Positions 19,840 through 32,200 are shown, numbered from the stretch's first letter. The stretch is DNA of 64,000 nt from Bacteroidales bacterium (GCA_017454945.1 JAFTCA010000041.1:124001-188000), one strand, 5' to 3'. The notes: a model not told the origin generated them from the letters alone. Numbers and translations: made by a program.

Positions 19840-21471
19840 ATGAATAACGCTAATTATATTTTTAGAGAACCTAAAAATGAACCGGTGTACAGTTATGCTC
19901 CGGGCACACCAGAACGTCAGGCACTGAAAGCCGAACTGGAAAGACAATACAATAAAGTGATTGAAATTCCTTTGATTATCGGAGGTAAAGATGTGAAAAC
20001 CGGTGATATGGGTACGGTGGTAATGCCTACCGAACATAAACATGTGTTGGCAAAATACCACAAAGTGGGCAAGAAAGAAGTACAAATGGCTATTGATGCC
20101 GCTATGGCTGCCCGTAAGGATTGGGAAAGCATGCCATGGATTCAACGTGCTTCCATCATGATGAAGGCCGCTGAACTGCTGGCCACCAAGTACCGCTATG
20201 TGCTCAATGCCGCCACCATGCTGGGACAAGGCAAGAGCCCCTTCCAGGCTGAAATCGACTGCCCCTGCGAGGCTATCGACTTCCTCCGTTTCAACACCTA
20301 TTTTGCATCGAAGATTTACAGCGAACAGCCTATTTCTGACCACACCATGCTCGACCGCAACGAGTATCGCGGAATGGAAGGCTTTGTTTATGCTATCACT
20401 CCGTTCAACTTCACTTCTATCGCACTGAACTTGAATGTGGCTCCTGCTTTGATGGGTAATGTAACCATTTGGAAACCGTCAACTACGGCTATCCTTTCCA
20501 ACTATTATATCATGCGTCTGCTGCAAGAGGCTGGTCTGCCCGATGGCGTTATCAACTTCCTGCCTGGCAGTGGCTCCGTTATTAGCGAAGTGGCTTTCAA
20601 ATCGCCCTATTTGGCTGGTATTCACTTTACTGGCAGTACTGGCACGTTCAAGAGCTTCTGGAAACAGATCGGTAATAACATCGATATCTATAAGACTTAT
20701 CCTAAGATTGTGGGCGAAACCGGTGGTAAGGACTTCATCTTTGCCCATAAGACTGCTCCCGCACGCGAATTGGCAGTAGCTATCCTGCGTGGTGCTTTCG
20801 AATATCAAGGCCAGAAATGCTCGGCTGCATCTCGTGCATACGTTCCCAAATCTCTCTGGGGCAAGACTTTAAAACACATCCAAGAGATGATGAAGACCGT
20901 GAAGATGGGCGATGGTCGCGACTTTAGCAATCTGATCAACGCAGTTATCGATGAGAAATCTTTCGATAATATTGCCGGCTATATCGACAGAGCCAAGAAA
21001 TCGAAAGACGCTGAAATCGTTCTCGGCGGTGGTTACGACAAGAGCGTGGGTTATTTTGTTGAACCTACCATCATCGTGGCTAAAACTCCCGATTATGAAT
21101 CTATTCGTGAGGAAATCTTCGGACCCGTTATCACCGTTTATGTATATCCTGATGGCAAATTTGAAGAGACGCTCCGCTTGTGCGACGAGACTTCTCCTTA
21201 CGCATTGACAGGCTCCATCTTCGCTCAAGACCGCTACGCTATTGAGAAGGCAGAGCAGATGTTGCGTCACGCCGCAGGTAACTTCTACATCAACGACAAG
21301 CCGACGGGTGCTGTGGTTGGTTGCCAACCGTTTGGCGGAGCCCGCGCTTCCGGTACGAACGACAAGGCTGGCAGTGCACTGAACCTCTATCGTTGGATTA
21401 GCGCTCGCTGCATCAAGGAAACGTTCGTTCCCGCCACCGATTACGGTTATCCTTTCTTGAAAGAAGAATAA
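19840..21471 (+). CDS. pruA: L-glutamate gamma-semialdehyde dehydrogenase
   Basis: A 543-residue aldehyde dehydrogenase of the ALDH4 type, oxidising glutamate semialdehyde (pyrroline-5-carboxylate) to glutamate in proline degradation. The proton-acceptor Glu lies in KIVGETGGKDF and the catalytic Cys in GQKCSAASRAYVP. The N-terminal FREPKNEPVYSYAPGTPERQAL region and the C-terminal PFGGARASGTNDKAG segment are characteristic of the single-domain form. Proline dehydrogenase is not in the window. Glutamate produced here could feed the gdhA product. Confidence 0.96.
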   Translation: MNNANYIFREPKNEPVYSYAPGTPERQALKAELERQYNKVIEIPLIIGGKDVKTGDMGTVVMPTEHKHVLAKYHKVGKKEVQMAIDAAMAARKDWESMPWIQRASIMMKAAELLATKYRYVLNAATMLGQGKSPFQAEIDCPCEAIDFLRFNTYFASKIYSEQPISDHTMLDRNEYRGMEGFVYAITPFNFTSIALNLNVAPALMGNVTIWKPSTTAILSNYYIMRLLQEAGLPDGVINFLPGSGSVISEVAFKSPYLAGIHFTGSTGTFKSFWKQIGNNIDIYKTYPKIVGETGGKDFIFAHKTAPARELAVAILRGAFEYQGQKCSAASRAYVPKSLWGKTLKHIQEMMKTVKMGDGRDFSNLINAVIDEKSFDNIAGYIDRAKKSKDAEIVLGGGYDKSVGYFVEPTIIVAKTPDYESIREEIFGPVITVYVYPDGKFEETLRLCDETSPYALTGSIFAQDRYAIEKAEQMLRHAAGNFYINDKPTGAVVGCQPFGGARASGTNDKAGSALNLYRWISARCIKETFVPATDYGYPFLKEE

Positions 21472-21491
21472 AATCTTTCAATATTGTGTAT

Positions 21492-21525
21492 AAAAAAACC
21501 GAGGTTGAAAAACCTCGGTTTTTTG
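21492..21525 (+). terminator. Rho-independent terminator after pruA
   Basis: AAAAAAACCGAGGTT pairs with AACCTCGGTTTTTTG around GAAA. The A and T runs on both sides make it usable from both strands, which suits the convergent FISUMP gene ending at 21544. Confidence 0.9.
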
Positions 21526-21543
21526 TTTTAAGGTAACTCCTTG

Positions 21544-24495
21544 TTACGGTTTTGTTATATCGAACCAACTGTCGCCGCAGTTGAATTCTATGATGGCACC
21601 GCCTCTCAGTTGGTCTAAATATTCATTTGAATCGAAGGCGAAACCGAGGTCGGGAAATTCAATTACCAAATGATTTGATTCATTATAGAGATTTTGCGGG
21701 TCAACGACCACAATTTTAAATTTGTATCCACCTGGCTCTTTAATATCTATATCACCTTCTCTGTGATCCAAAACGAGTTTGTCGTCAATATAGACTTGAC
21801 CATAGATATTTTCATTCCAGCCACCTCCGCCCATATGGATGGGATGGTAGCAAGGATCATCGTGTGTTGATTCAACCTGGTAGGAGCGTTCATCGCCATA
21901 ACCTTCAAAGCGACCGTTGTTGGCGTATGCGCAGTAATAGTAGGTTGTACCTGCGACTAAGTCGAACACACGGCCTGAGAATTTGCTTTCGGAGAATGAC
22001 TGCATGGGTATCTTAGTACCTGTAGTCTGTGCGTTAGGACTGGTACTTAAGTAGATACCAAATTCTTCGATGTCACGGAAGCCGTCCGATTGGACTTCGC
22101 CACCAAAGGTTGCCGAGTTGGCGTTCATGTGTATTACCTTATCGGTAGTAACAACAGGTGCCATCGGGTCGGGGTCTTTGAGACAGCGCACACTCTTTTG
22201 CACGTTGATGTAGTTGGAGTAGGTCTGTTCGCTGCCGCCAGCGTAGATGGAGGCTTTATCGAAGAAGAAACTCCTGTCGATGCCGTAGGAACCGAGGGCC
22301 GAGCAGGTCCAGAAGGAAGCCGATTCTTTGTCGCCATAAGTGTTGGCAGGAATAATCGAGAAACCTGACTCATTGGCAACCACTGCATTGTCAGTTCCTT
22401 TGGCGCCGGGTGAGTTGGCCACGTCGCTGGTTCTCCAGTCGTCGGAGGAGGCAATAAAGGCCAGTGCAATGGAGCCTCTGTCTTCGTTGGCAACACCACC
22501 GCCATACACTTGGCGGTAGTAGGTGTATGAGGTTGCTTCTTTATTACTCATGCCTATAGTTTCTTCCAGAATAGACCATTCTTCGTGTGTGGGGATATGC
22601 CAGCCGTCGGGACAAATGCCGCGCTTGCCCACTGCCGTACCTGTTATTTGCATCAATTTACAGTTGGAGGTTTTGCTGTAGGTCTTCTTCGTGGCATCGC
22701 ACAACGAATAGAAATACTCGCCATCCAGCACGAGATATTCCGATTGGTATGCGCTATATTCACGGATGGTATATATATGGTCGGTGGGTGTCATTGCGGT
22801 GCCGTCAGGGTACTTGGTCACGCGCAGGTTTTCTCTCATCCAGCATTGCTCGCCAATGACAATTGTCTGGTAGGTGTTTCCGTCGATGTCGGTAACGGTA
22901 CCGCAGTTGGGGAACACATCAGCCGAGCCGGTATCGGTCTTGAAGGTGTGGACATCGCTATAGTAAATCAAGTCGAACTCTGTGGTTACGTAAGCCTTAA
23001 CTTCATATTTGGTGTCGGGGGTCAAACGCGGAATCTTGGTCGAGAACTGCTCGTCCTTCATCTCTAAGGGGCGTTTGTTCCAGTCCGACTCACTGGCTTT
23101 CTTGTAGGCGATGCCGCACGAGTTGAAGTCGAAATCGCCCTTGATGGCGCGGGCATAGATGCTGGCGTAAGCACTGCTAACATCTGTTATACTGTCGATG
23201 AACACTTGAGGTGCTACGATAGGCTGTGTCGTAAATTGTTGCGGTGTAGCATATAGTGTGTCGGTTTCGTTGATGGCGTATGCGCGGTAATCGTATTGTG
23301 TGTCGGGCAGCAAGTCGTAGATAAAGTACTGGAAAGGAGTCTTTACTTGTGAGCCGGTAGCTTCGAAGGCTTTGGCCCATACGCCGTCTCTCTTAACTTC
23401 AAATCCTATGGCCAATAATTTGTCTTCTCTTTGTACGAAATGTCCTTTCAAGAAGGCGGAAACATAGAGGACATTGGTGGCAGGGTCTGTGTAAATCTCT
23501 GAAGGAATAGCTTCGGGGGTGATAAAGGTCTGTTCTTCGCCAAAGAAGATCTCGTCGCAATATTTGGCATAACCTTTAAAGATAAAGGTACTTTTAGGTA
23601 CGAGATCATGCACCGCATAAGAGAATTGTTTTTGGGTGTGATTACAAGTCACAATAGTCCATTCATCGCTGGTGCTGCGGCGGTAATAGAATCCCACTTC
23701 ATCTGCGGCGATATTGGTTCCGGTCCAGTCGGCCGACAGTTTGGCGTCATGGCTGGCAATATCGCTGGCCTCGCCGGTGTTGATGACAAGCGATGCGCCT
23801 TCGGGCAGATAGCAGGGGAATGTGAAGGTGATGGTCTCATTGGTGGTGATGCGGCTCGTCATCTCGGCAGTCATAACCTTACCTCTTTGCGTGCAGTAGC
23901 CTGTGTAGGTCATTCTGTCGTTATAGGCGCAATTCTTATCCACATCTTTCTTGCACATCTCCTGTTGCAGCGGCATGCTGCTCAGGTATTCCAGTTTGCA
24001 GGCTTGGCCCGTGTTGCCTAAATTTATCATTTTGATGGTTGTGCTACCGTTGTTCGAATTGGCACTGAGCAGGTAAGTTTGTGGTGTGCTGAGTGTAGCT
24101 TGGAAAAGATGCTCTCCGCGACCCAAATTGTTGCGATAGGCGGCCACTTTCTTGCCGTTCAGGTCATATATCTCCAAATTAACTTTTGTCTTTTCTTGGG
24201 TGACCAAAGTGAATTGTGTGATGCCATTGAACGGGTTGGGCACATTTTGGCGCAATGTCACATTGGACGATTGGTTAGAAAACTGTTGTATGCCGGCGAC
24301 AGGAAATGTCAGTGTCGTGTCGGGGTAATAGAGCATGTCGCTCCAGTTTCGTGTGGTGTTCCTGAATTTGACACTGTCAAGCTTTTGATAGACATCGTTG
24401 GTCGTTTTGCCGGTGAAGTTGACTTGAATCTGGCTCTGTGCAGATAAGCCAATACAGAGCAATACGCTTAAAATTGTGAGCAGTTTCTTAATCAT
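21544..24495 (-). CDS. Large FISUMP protein with an N-terminal T9SS-type-A-like module
   Basis: A 983-residue secreted protein. The signal peptide (MIKKLLTILSVLLCIGLSAQ) is followed at about residues 60-145 by a segment very like a type A T9SS sorting domain (VPNPFNGITQFTL, LEIYDLNGKKVA, YLLSANSNNG), which normally sits at the C-terminus. Several fibronectin-III-like repeats follow, then a FISUMP domain at about residues 530-770 (CGTVTDIDGNTY, GEQCWMRENLRV, CPDGWHIPTHEEW, SVRCLKD), another fibronectin-like repeat and an unassigned C-terminal domain. I chose ATG 24495, where the signal peptide begins; the longer frame would run through the promoter. The function is unknown, probably surface adhesion or binding. 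Confidence 0.85.
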   Translation of the reverse strand: MIKKLLTILSVLLCIGLSAQSQIQVNFTGKTTNDVYQKLDSVKFRNTTRNWSDMLYYPDTTLTFPVAGIQQFSNQSSNVTLRQNVPNPFNGITQFTLVTQEKTKVNLEIYDLNGKKVAAYRNNLGRGEHLFQATLSTPQTYLLSANSNNGSTTIKMINLGNTGQACKLEYLSSMPLQQEMCKKDVDKNCAYNDRMTYTGYCTQRGKVMTAEMTSRITTNETITFTFPCYLPEGASLVINTGEASDIASHDAKLSADWTGTNIAADEVGFYYRRSTSDEWTIVTCNHTQKQFSYAVHDLVPKSTFIFKGYAKYCDEIFFGEEQTFITPEAIPSEIYTDPATNVLYVSAFLKGHFVQREDKLLAIGFEVKRDGVWAKAFEATGSQVKTPFQYFIYDLLPDTQYDYRAYAINETDTLYATPQQFTTQPIVAPQVFIDSITDVSSAYASIYARAIKGDFDFNSCGIAYKKASESDWNKRPLEMKDEQFSTKIPRLTPDTKYEVKAYVTTEFDLIYYSDVHTFKTDTGSADVFPNCGTVTDIDGNTYQTIVIGEQCWMRENLRVTKYPDGTAMTPTDHIYTIREYSAYQSEYLVLDGEYFYSLCDATKKTYSKTSNCKLMQITGTAVGKRGICPDGWHIPTHEEWSILEETIGMSNKEATSYTYYRQVYGGGVANEDRGSIALAFIASSDDWRTSDVANSPGAKGTDNAVVANESGFSIIPANTYGDKESASFWTCSALGSYGIDRSFFFDKASIYAGGSEQTYSNYINVQKSVRCLKDPDPMAPVVTTDKVIHMNANSATFGGEVQSDGFRDIEEFGIYLSTSPNAQTTGTKIPMQSFSESKFSGRVFDLVAGTTYYYCAYANNGRFEGYGDERSYQVESTHDDPCYHPIHMGGGGWNENIYGQVYIDDKLVLDHREGDIDIKEPGGYKFKIVVVDPQNLYNESNHLVIEFPDLGFAFDSNEYLDQLRGGAIIEFNCGDSWFDITKP

Positions 24496-24519
24496 GGTTT
24501 TGTTTTTGATTTGTTGTTG

Positions 24520-24527
24520 CAAATATA
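24520..24527 (-). promoter_or_regulatory. -7 box of the large FISUMP gene
   Basis: On the minus strand the sequence is TATATTTG, a full TAnnTTTG match, 25 bases before the chosen ATG. Its placement supports the start at 24495. Confidence 0.45.
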
Positions 24528-24541
24528 ATTTTTTTTGCAAT

Positions 24542-24573
24542 AAAAAAAGCGTTACAGAAGTCTGCAACGCTTT
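24542..24573 (-). terminator. Rho-independent terminator of the rpoC-DUF3467 unit
   Basis: Read on the minus strand, AAAGCGTTGCAGA pairs with TCTGTAACGCTTT and runs into a T tract. It lies 25 bases past the DUF3467 stop codon. Confidence 0.85.
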
Positions 24574-24597
24574 AAAAATGAATTTTGTGTCTTGTCG

Positions 24598-24894
24598 TTA
24601 GGCTAAACCGCCGTTGCCACCCATAATGGGGAAGGGTTCGGTGTGGTTGTCGCTGATGGGGCCGTTCTTTTCTTCGAATTTCTTAATGTTTTCGTTCAAA
24701 GCGGCCAGCAGTCTTTTGGCATTAAGCGGAGTCATGATAATGCGTGAACGCACGTTAGCCTTGTTGAATCCGGGCATCAAGGATGCAAAGTCCAGAATGA
24801 ACTCGTTATTGGAATGGGTGATAATGGCCAGATTGGCGTAGTTGCCTTGAGCCACTTCCTCACTTACATTCACGTCTAATTTTTTCTCTTCCAT
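24598..24894 (-). CDS. DUF3467 family protein
   Basis: A 98-residue cytosolic protein of the DUF3467 family (EGNYANLAI-type opening, ITHSNNEFILDFASLMPG, RSRIIMTPLNAKRLLAALNENI), found beside rpoC in many Bacteroidetes. Its role is unknown; the conserved position after rpoC suggests a link to transcription, which is inference only. It is the last gene of the RNA polymerase cluster and lies behind a hairpin after rpoC, so its expression may depend on read-through or on its own promoter. Confidence 0.88.
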   Translation of the reverse strand: MEEKKLDVNVSEEVAQGNYANLAIITHSNNEFILDFASLMPGFNKANVRSRIIMTPLNAKRLLAALNENIKKFEEKNGPISDNHTEPFPIMGGNGGLA

Positions 24895-24910
24895 AATGAA
24901 TTCTTTTATT

Positions 24911-24943
24911 AAAAAAATCAGCTGCCAGAAAACTGACAGCTGA
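24911..24943 (-). terminator. Terminator or attenuator directly after rpoC
   Basis: On the minus strand TCAGCTGTCAG pairs with CTGGCAGCTGA around TTTT and is followed by seven T residues. It begins 10 bases after the rpoC stop, upstream of the DUF3467 gene. Confidence 0.8.
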
Positions 24944-24952
24944 TCGTTGTTG

Positions 24953-27900
24953 TTATTCTTTCGAAGCCATCAGACTTTCGTATTCTTCCATCGAACCGAC
25001 TTCCAGATTTTGATATTTCTTCAAACCTGTACCGGCGGGGATGAGGTGACCTACGATAACATTTTCCTTCAAGCCGACCAAACTATCCGATTTGGCGTTG
25101 ATGGCAGCCTCGGTCAATACTTTCGTAGTCTCCTGGAATGCGGCAGCTGAAATGAAGCTGCGAGTCTGTAAGGAAGCTCTGGTGATACCTTGTAAGATGG
25201 GCTTACCAGTGGCAGGACGAGCATCGCGAACCTCGATGAGTTTTAAGTCGCGGCGTTTGAGCAGCGAGTTCTCGTCACGGAGTTTCTTGGCGTTGATAAT
25301 CTGTCCTTCGTGGTATTCGGTGGAATCGCCAGCGTTGGTAATCACTTTCATTTCCCAAATAGCATCGTTCTCTTCTTGGAAATCGATCTTATTGATCAAT
25401 TCACCTTGCAAGAACTTGGTGTCACCAGGGTCTTCGATTTCCATCTTACGCATCATCTGACGTACAATCACTTCAAAGTGCTTGTCGTTGATCTTCACAC
25501 CCTGACGTCTGTACACATCCTGAATTTCGTTCACGATGTATTCCTGAACCTTCATAGCACCCTTGATAGAGAGGATGTCGGCAGGTGTGAGCGAACCTTC
25601 AGACAGCGGAGTACCAGCTTTCACGTAGTCGTTCTCTTGAGCCAAAATCTGTTTCGAAGTGGGGATGAGGTAAGTTTTCTCTTCGCCAGTCTTCGAGGTG
25701 ATCTTAACGCAACGGTTACCTCTCTTCAGTTTCTTTTCGAAGGAAACCACACCGTCGATTTCGGATACGATAGCGGGGTCGGAGGGGTTACGTGCTTCGA
25801 ACAACTCGGTTACGCGCGGCAGACCGCCCGTGATATCGCCTGACTTACCGAATGAACGAGGTATCTTAACCAGAATTTCACCAGTGTCGATAACTTGTCC
25901 TTCTTCAACGGCCATACGAGCACCCACAGGAATGTCGAAGGTCTTGACCAGATTGCCTTCCTTGTCGAAGATACCCACGCTGGGGTTCTTGTTCTTCAGA
26001 CGGCTTTCGATGATCACCTTATCGTGAATGTTGGTCTGTTCGTCGGTTTCAACACGGTAGGTAACACCTTCAATAATATCATTGAATTCAACCTTACCAG
26101 CCACATCGGAGATGATGACAGCGTTGAAGGGATCCCAATCGGAGATTAAATCACCCTTCTGGATGGTATCACCGTGTTTGAAATATAAGTTGGCACCGTA
26201 AGGAATGTTGGCAGAGGAGAGAGCAACGCCGGTCTTGACGTCGATAATCTTCATTTCTGCCGAACGGCCGATAACCTTGAAGTAGGTCTTGCCGTTCTCG
26301 TCGGTCTTCTCCAGTGCTCTCAACTCATCAATGCTGAGTACACCGTCGTATTTGGCCTCAATCTTACTGTTGGCGGCAATGTTACCGGCAACACCACCGA
26401 CGTGGAACGTACGCAGAGTCAACTGTGTACCAGGCTCACCGATGGATTGTGCAGCGATAACGCCGACAGCTTCACCGATTTGTACCAGACGGCCAGTGGC
26501 CAGATTTCGACCGTAGCACTTCTGACATACACCTTGCTTCGATTCGCAAGTGGGCACCGAACGGATTTCAACCTCTTCAATCGGGGAATCCTCAATGGTT
26601 TGGCAGATGTCTTCGGTCAGCTCTTCGCCAGCCTTGGCAATCAGTTCGCCAGTGTGCGGATGATAGATATCATGTAATGTTACACGGCCTAACAGACGGT
26701 CGTACAAGGTTTCGGTTACTTCTTCATTCTTCTTCAATGCCGAAACGGTCATACCTCTCACAGTACCGCAGTCTTCTTCGATGATGATAACGTCTTGAGA
26801 AACGTCAACCAAACGACGGGTCAGATAACCGGCGTCGGCGGTCTTCAAAGCGGTATCGGCCAAACCTTTACGAGCACCGTGAGTTGAAATGAAGTATTCC
26901 AATACTGACAAACCTTCCTTGAAGTTTGACAAGATAGGGTTTTCGATAATTTCGCCACCGTTGGCACCAGCCTTGGTAGGTTTTGCCATCAAACCACGCA
27001 TACCCGACAACTGACGAATCTGTTCGGCAGAACCACGGGCGCCAGAGTGACGCATCATGTGTACAGGGTTGAAACCTTGACGGTCGGCAGCGATTTCTTT
27101 CATCAAGATGTCGCTCAGACGGGCGTTGGTGTGCGACCAAACGTCCACAACCTGATTGTAACGCTCGGTGTTGGTGATGAAACCCATGTTGTAGTTCATC
27201 GTAATCTCATCAACTTGAGCATTTGATTCGGCAATCAAGTCGGCCTTGGCAGCAGGAATAATCACGTCACCGAGGTTGAATGACAAACCGCCCTTGAAGG
27301 CCATGTTGAAACCGAGGCTCATGATGTCGTCCAAGAATTTGGCGGTCTTGGCGTTGCCAGTGTGGTACAGCACATCACCGATGATGTCACGCAACGACTT
27401 CTTGGTCAGCAGTTCGTTGATGTAGCCAATACCTTGAGGTACCACTTGGTTGAAGATGATACGACCTACGGTAGTGTCAATCAGTTCTAATTTGCCGTCA
27501 CCTTTAACATCTACACGGCATTTGATCATGGCGTTGAGGTGAACTCTACCTTCATTGTAAGCGATGAGCACTTCTTCGGCAGAGTAGAACTTCATGCCTT
27601 CGCCCGGCACTTTCAAATCACCCATCGAGCGCAGCTCTTTGGTGATGTAGTACAAACCAAGCACCATATCCTGTGAAGGCACGGTGATAGGCGCACCATT
27701 GGCGGGGTTCAAGATGTTGTGCGAAGCCAGCATCAGCATTTGAGCCTCGAGTATAGCAGCGTTGCCCAGCGGAACGTGAACAGCCATCTGGTCACCGTCG
27801 AAGTCGGCGTTGAATGCCGTACAGCACAAGGGGTGAAGTCTGATAGCCTTTCCTTCAACCAAACGTGGCTGGAAGGCCTGAATACCTAAACGGTGCAAAG

Positions 27901-29224
27901 TAGGAGCACGGTTCAGCATGACAGGGTGACCTTTCAATATGTTTTCCAGAATTTCCCAAACAACGGGGTCTTTTCTGTCAACAATCTTCTTAGCTGATTT
28001 AACAGTCTTAACGATACCTCTTTCCAATATCTTTCTGATAACGAAAGGTTTGAAAAGCTCAGCTGCCATGTCTTTCGGCAGACCGCATTCGTTCAAATGC
28101 AGCTCGGGACCAACCACGATAACCGAACGACCTGAATAGTCAACACGCTTACCCAACAGGTTCTGACGGAAACGACCTTGTTTACCTTTCAAACTGTCGG
28201 AGAGTGACTTCAGTGCTCTGTTCGATTCTGTCTTCACAGAGTTGGTCTTACGTGAGTTGTCGAACAATGAATCGACAGCTTCCTGTAACATACGTTTTTC
28301 GTTACGCATAATCACATCGGGAGCCTTGATTTCGATTAATCGTTTCAGACGGTTGTTTCTGATGATAACTCTACGATAGAGGTCGTTGAGGTCGGAAGTG
28401 GCAAAGCGGCCACCATCCAAAGGTACCAAAGGACGCAGTTCGGGCGGAATGACGGGAACGATCTTGATAATCATCCATTCGGGCTTGTTGATAGCACGTT
28501 TCCGGCTGTCTCTGAAAGCTTCGAATACTTTCAGACGTTTCAGCGTCTCTTGCTTTCTCTGTTGTGAGGTCTCTTTGTTGGCCTTGTCTCTCAGTGCGTA
28601 GGATTCTTTATCCAAATCTATTTGTGACAGCAGGTCGTACAATGCTTCAGCACCCATCTTGGCGATGAATTTGTTGGGATCGCTGTCTTCCAGCAGTCTG
28701 TTTTCAGGAGGCAGCTGGTCGATAATCTCAAAGTACTCTTCCTCGGTCAGCAGCGTCATCTTCTTGATAGTGTCGCTTTCGGCCTGGCCGGGTTGGATAA
28801 CGATGTATTTCTCGTAATAAATGATGGATTCAATCACCTTGGAGGTGAGGCCTAACAAAGCACCAATCTTGTTGGGCAGAGTTTTGAAGAACCAGATGTG
28901 AGCCACAGGCACAACTAACTGGATGTGGCCCATACGCTCTCTACGGACTTTCTTCTCGGTCACTTCCACACCGCAGCGGTCGCAAACAACACCTTTATAA
29001 CGGATGCGTTTGTATTTACCGCAATGGCATTCCCAGTCTTTTACAGGACCGAAAATCTTTTCGCAGAACAGACCTTCCCGTTCGGGTTTGTAAGTTCTGT
29101 AGTTGATGGTTTCCGGTTTCAAAACCTCACCGTGCGACTGCTCGAGGATGGTCTCGGGAGAAGCCAGGCTGATGGTGATTTTTGAAAACTCTTTTCTTGT
29201 ATTATTATCTTTTCTGAAAGCCAT
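24953..29224 (-). CDS. rpoC: RNA polymerase beta' subunit
   Basis: A 1423-residue subunit forming, with beta, the catalytic centre of RNA polymerase. The N-terminal zinc site ([20 protein letters not shown]), the catalytic magnesium motif [12 protein letters not shown] and the second zinc site near CGTVRGM...[17 protein letters not shown] are all visible. Length and lack of interruptions indicate an intact gene. It follows rpoB by 24 bases in one transcript. Confidence 0.98.
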   Translation of the reverse strand: MAFRKDNNTRKEFSKITISLASPETILEQSHGEVLKPETINYRTYKPEREGLFCEKIFGPVKDWECHCGKYKRIRYKGVVCDRCGVEVTEKKVRRERMGHIQLVVPVAHIWFFKTLPNKIGALLGLTSKVIESIIYYEKYIVIQPGQAESDTIKKMTLLTEEEYFEIIDQLPPENRLLEDSDPNKFIAKMGAEALYDLLSQIDLDKESYALRDKANKETSQQRKQETLKRLKVFEAFRDSRKRAINKPEWMIIKIVPVIPPELRPLVPLDGGRFATSDLNDLYRRVIIRNNRLKRLIEIKAPDVIMRNEKRMLQEAVDSLFDNSRKTNSVKTESNRALKSLSDSLKGKQGRFRQNLLGKRVDYSGRSVIVVGPELHLNECGLPKDMAAELFKPFVIRKILERGIVKTVKSAKKIVDRKDPVVWEILENILKGHPVMLNRAPTLHRLGIQAFQPRLVEGKAIRLHPLCCTAFNADFDGDQMAVHVPLGNAAILEAQMLMLASHNILNPANGAPITVPSQDMVLGLYYITKELRSMGDLKVPGEGMKFYSAEEVLIAYNEGRVHLNAMIKCRVDVKGDGKLELIDTTVGRIIFNQVVPQGIGYINELLTKKSLRDIIGDVLYHTGNAKTAKFLDDIMSLGFNMAFKGGLSFNLGDVIIPAAKADLIAESNAQVDEITMNYNMGFITNTERYNQVVDVWSHTNARLSDILMKEIAADRQGFNPVHMMRHSGARGSAEQIRQLSGMRGLMAKPTKAGANGGEIIENPILSNFKEGLSVLEYFISTHGARKGLADTALKTADAGYLTRRLVDVSQDVIIIEEDCGTVRGMTVSALKKNEEVTETLYDRLLGRVTLHDIYHPHTGELIAKAGEELTEDICQTIEDSPIEEVEIRSVPTCESKQGVCQKCYGRNLATGRLVQIGEAVGVIAAQSIGEPGTQLTLRTFHVGGVAGNIAANSKIEAKYDGVLSIDELRALEKTDENGKTYFKVIGRSAEMKIIDVKTGVALSSANIPYGANLYFKHGDTIQKGDLISDWDPFNAVIISDVAGKVEFNDIIEGVTYRVETDEQTNIHDKVIIESRLKNKNPSVGIFDKEGNLVKTFDIPVGARMAVEEGQVIDTGEILVKIPRSFGKSGDITGGLPRVTELFEARNPSDPAIVSEIDGVVSFEKKLKRGNRCVKITSKTGEEKTYLIPTSKQILAQENDYVKAGTPLSEGSLTPADILSIKGAMKVQEYIVNEIQDVYRRQGVKINDKHFEVIVRQMMRKMEIEDPGDTKFLQGELINKIDFQEENDAIWEMKVITNAGDSTEYHEGQIINAKKLRDENSLLKRRDLKLIEVRDARPATGKPILQGITRASLQTRSFISAAAFQETTKVLTEAAINAKSDSLVGLKENVIVGHLIPAGTGLKKYQNLEVGSMEEYESLMASKE

Positions 29225-29248
29225 ATTTTTTCTCTTTAGCGTTAATTT

Positions 29249-32200
29249 TTAATCGAACTTCACATCAAGTCCAAGTCCACGTAATTCGTTGACAAGCACG
29301 TTGAACGATTCGGGAAGTCCCGGCGTCGGCAGGTTGTCGCCTTTGACGATGGCTTCGTATGCTTTGGCACGGCCTACCACATCATCCGACTTCACAGTCA
29401 GAATCTCTTGCAGTACATTGGCTGCACCGAAGGCCTCGATAGCCCAAACCTCCATTTCACCGAATCTCTGACCACCGAATTGTGCTTTACCGCCCAGAGG
29501 CTGTTGCGTAATCAGTGAGTAAGGTCCGATGGAACGTGCGTGCATCTTGTCGTCAACCATGTGGTGCAGTTTAATCATATAAATGTAACCCACGGTGACT
29601 TTCTGATCGAATTTTTCTCCTGTGCCGCCGTCGTAGAGTTCTACGCTGCCGTTTTCGGGCAGACCGGCTTTGGCCATGAGTTCGTTGATTTGATCAAGGG
29701 AAGCTCCATCAAAAATAGGTGTCGCAAATTTCATGCCTAACTCCTTGCCAGCCCATCCTAAAACGGTCTCGTAAATCTGTCCCAAGTTCATACGCGAAGG
29801 TACGCCCAGAGGGTTCAGTACGATGTCAACAGGACGGCCGTCTTCGAGGAACGGCATGTCTTCTTCGCTGACCACCTTGGCTACGATACCCTTGTTACCG
29901 TGACGACCGGCCATCTTGTCACCGACTTTCAGCTTACGCTTGTCAGCGATGTAAACCTTGGCCATTTGCACGATACCGTTGGGCAGCTCGTTACCGATAG
30001 TGGCATCGAATTTCTGACGTGTGTATTCTGCCTGGATAGCTCTTTCTTTAACCAGATATCTGCGGATAATCTCAGCTACCAGTCCGTTGATACGGCCATC
30101 GTTGGTCCATTTCGAGATGACTACGGTGGGGTAGTGGATGGTGGCGAGCAACTTTTGTGAGAACTTAGCACCCTTTTGGATAACTATGTTCTTCATGTTG
30201 TCGTAGATATTGTGGGCAATCTTGCCTTCCAGGAGTTTGTATAACTTGGAAATCAACTCAGATTTCAAAGCATTCAGTTGCTTTTCGTACTTGGCGTCGA
30301 TTTCTTTGAGTAAATCCTGATCTCTCAGCTTGGTCTTTCTGTCTTTGATAATTCTCGACAGTGACTTGGTGGCGATAACCACACCCTTCATTGATGGAGG
30401 CGCTTTGAGGGAGGCGTCTTTTACATCGCCAGCCTTGTCTCCGAAGATGGCGCGGAGCAGTTTCTCCTCAGGAGTAGGATAAGTCTCGCCCTTAGGTGTG
30501 ATCTTACCAATGAGGATGTCGCCTTCGTTCACTTCGGCACCTACGCGAATCAAACCGTCTTCACCCAGATCTTTGGTGGCTTCGGCTGAAACATTGGGGA
30601 TGTCGTTGGTAAGCTCTTCCACACCGCGTTTGGTGTCGCGAACCTCCAAAGTGAACTCTTCAATATGAATAGAGGTGAGAAGGTCTTCCTTCACCACTTT
30701 TTCTGAAATCACGATAGCGTCCTCGTAGTTGTAACCCTTCCAAGGCATGAAGGCAACCATCAGGTTGCGTCCCAATGCCAACTCACCGTTGCGGGTGGCG
30801 TAACCTTCGGTCAGCACATCGCCCTTCTCAACACGTTGGCCTTTCTTGACGATAGGCTTCATGTTGATGCAGGAGTTCTGGTTGGTACGTCTGAACTTCT
30901 CGAGTTTGTAAGTCTTTACATTCGACTCGAAGCTTACCAGCTTTTCGTTTTCTGTCAAGTCGTAGTTGATGACAATCTCTTGAGCATCAGCGAATTCTAC
31001 AACGCCGCTGCCTTCTGCGCGGAGCAGTGCACGCGAGTCGAGAGCCACTTGTTTCTCCAAACCGGTACCCACGATAGGAGCTTCGGGGCAGAGAAGAGGC
31101 ACAGCCTGACGCATCATGTTCGAACCCATCAGCGCACGGTTGGCGTCGTCGTGTTCGAGGAACGGGATCAACGATGCAGCGATAGATGCAATCTGGTTGG
31201 GTGCGATATCAATGAGGTCGATTTCTTCTTTGTTAAGGATGGGGTAGTCGGCCAGATTACGAGCTTTCACTCTGTCTTCCAGCACGCCATTCTCATCCAT
31301 AGGAGTGTTGGCTTGAGCAATCGACTTGTTCTCTTCTTCTTCTGCGCTAAGATAAACGGGCTCCTCGTTGAATTGAACCTGACCGTTGACAACGCGACGA
31401 TAGGGAGTCTCAATGAAACCGAGGTTGTTGATCTTGGCAAATACGCAGAGTGAGGAGATCAGACCGATGTTGGGACCTTCAGGGGTCTCAATCGTACACA
31501 GACGGCCGTAGTGGGTGTAGTGTACGTCACGAACCTCGAAGCCGGCACGCTCTCTCGACAAACCTCCAGGACCCAAAGCCGAGATTCTTCTCTTGTGAGT
31601 CAGCTCTGACAGCGGGTTGGTCTGGTCCATGAATTGCGACAGCTGGTTGGTGCCGAAGAACGAGTTGATAACTGAGGTCAGCGTCTTGGCGTTGATAAGG
31701 TCGGCAGGACCGAACACTTCGTTGTCGCGAACATTCATCTTCTCGCGGATGGTTCTCGACATACGGGCCAAACCTACGCCGAACTGGTTGTACAACTGTT
31801 CGCCGACGGTTCTGATACGTCTGTTGCTCAAGTGGTCGATATCGTCCACATCGGTTTTCGAGTTAATCAACTCGATTAAGTATTTGATAATGCTGATGAT
31901 ATCTTCCTTGGTCAGAATACCTGTTTCGATAGGTATGTTCAGACCTAATTTTTTATTGATACGGTAACGGCCCACTTCGCCGAGGTCGTATCTCTTATCT
32001 GAGAAGAACAATTTATCAAGCGTGCTGCGGGCAGTCTCTTCATCAGGAGCGGCTGCATTGCGCAGTTGCAGATAAATGTATTCTATGGCTTGCTTTTCCG
32101 AGTTGGCCGGGTCTTTCTGTAAGGTGTTGAAAATGACTGAGTAGTCGGTCTGTTTTTCATCTTGCTTATGGAAGAGGACGGTCTTGATGTTGGCATCCAT

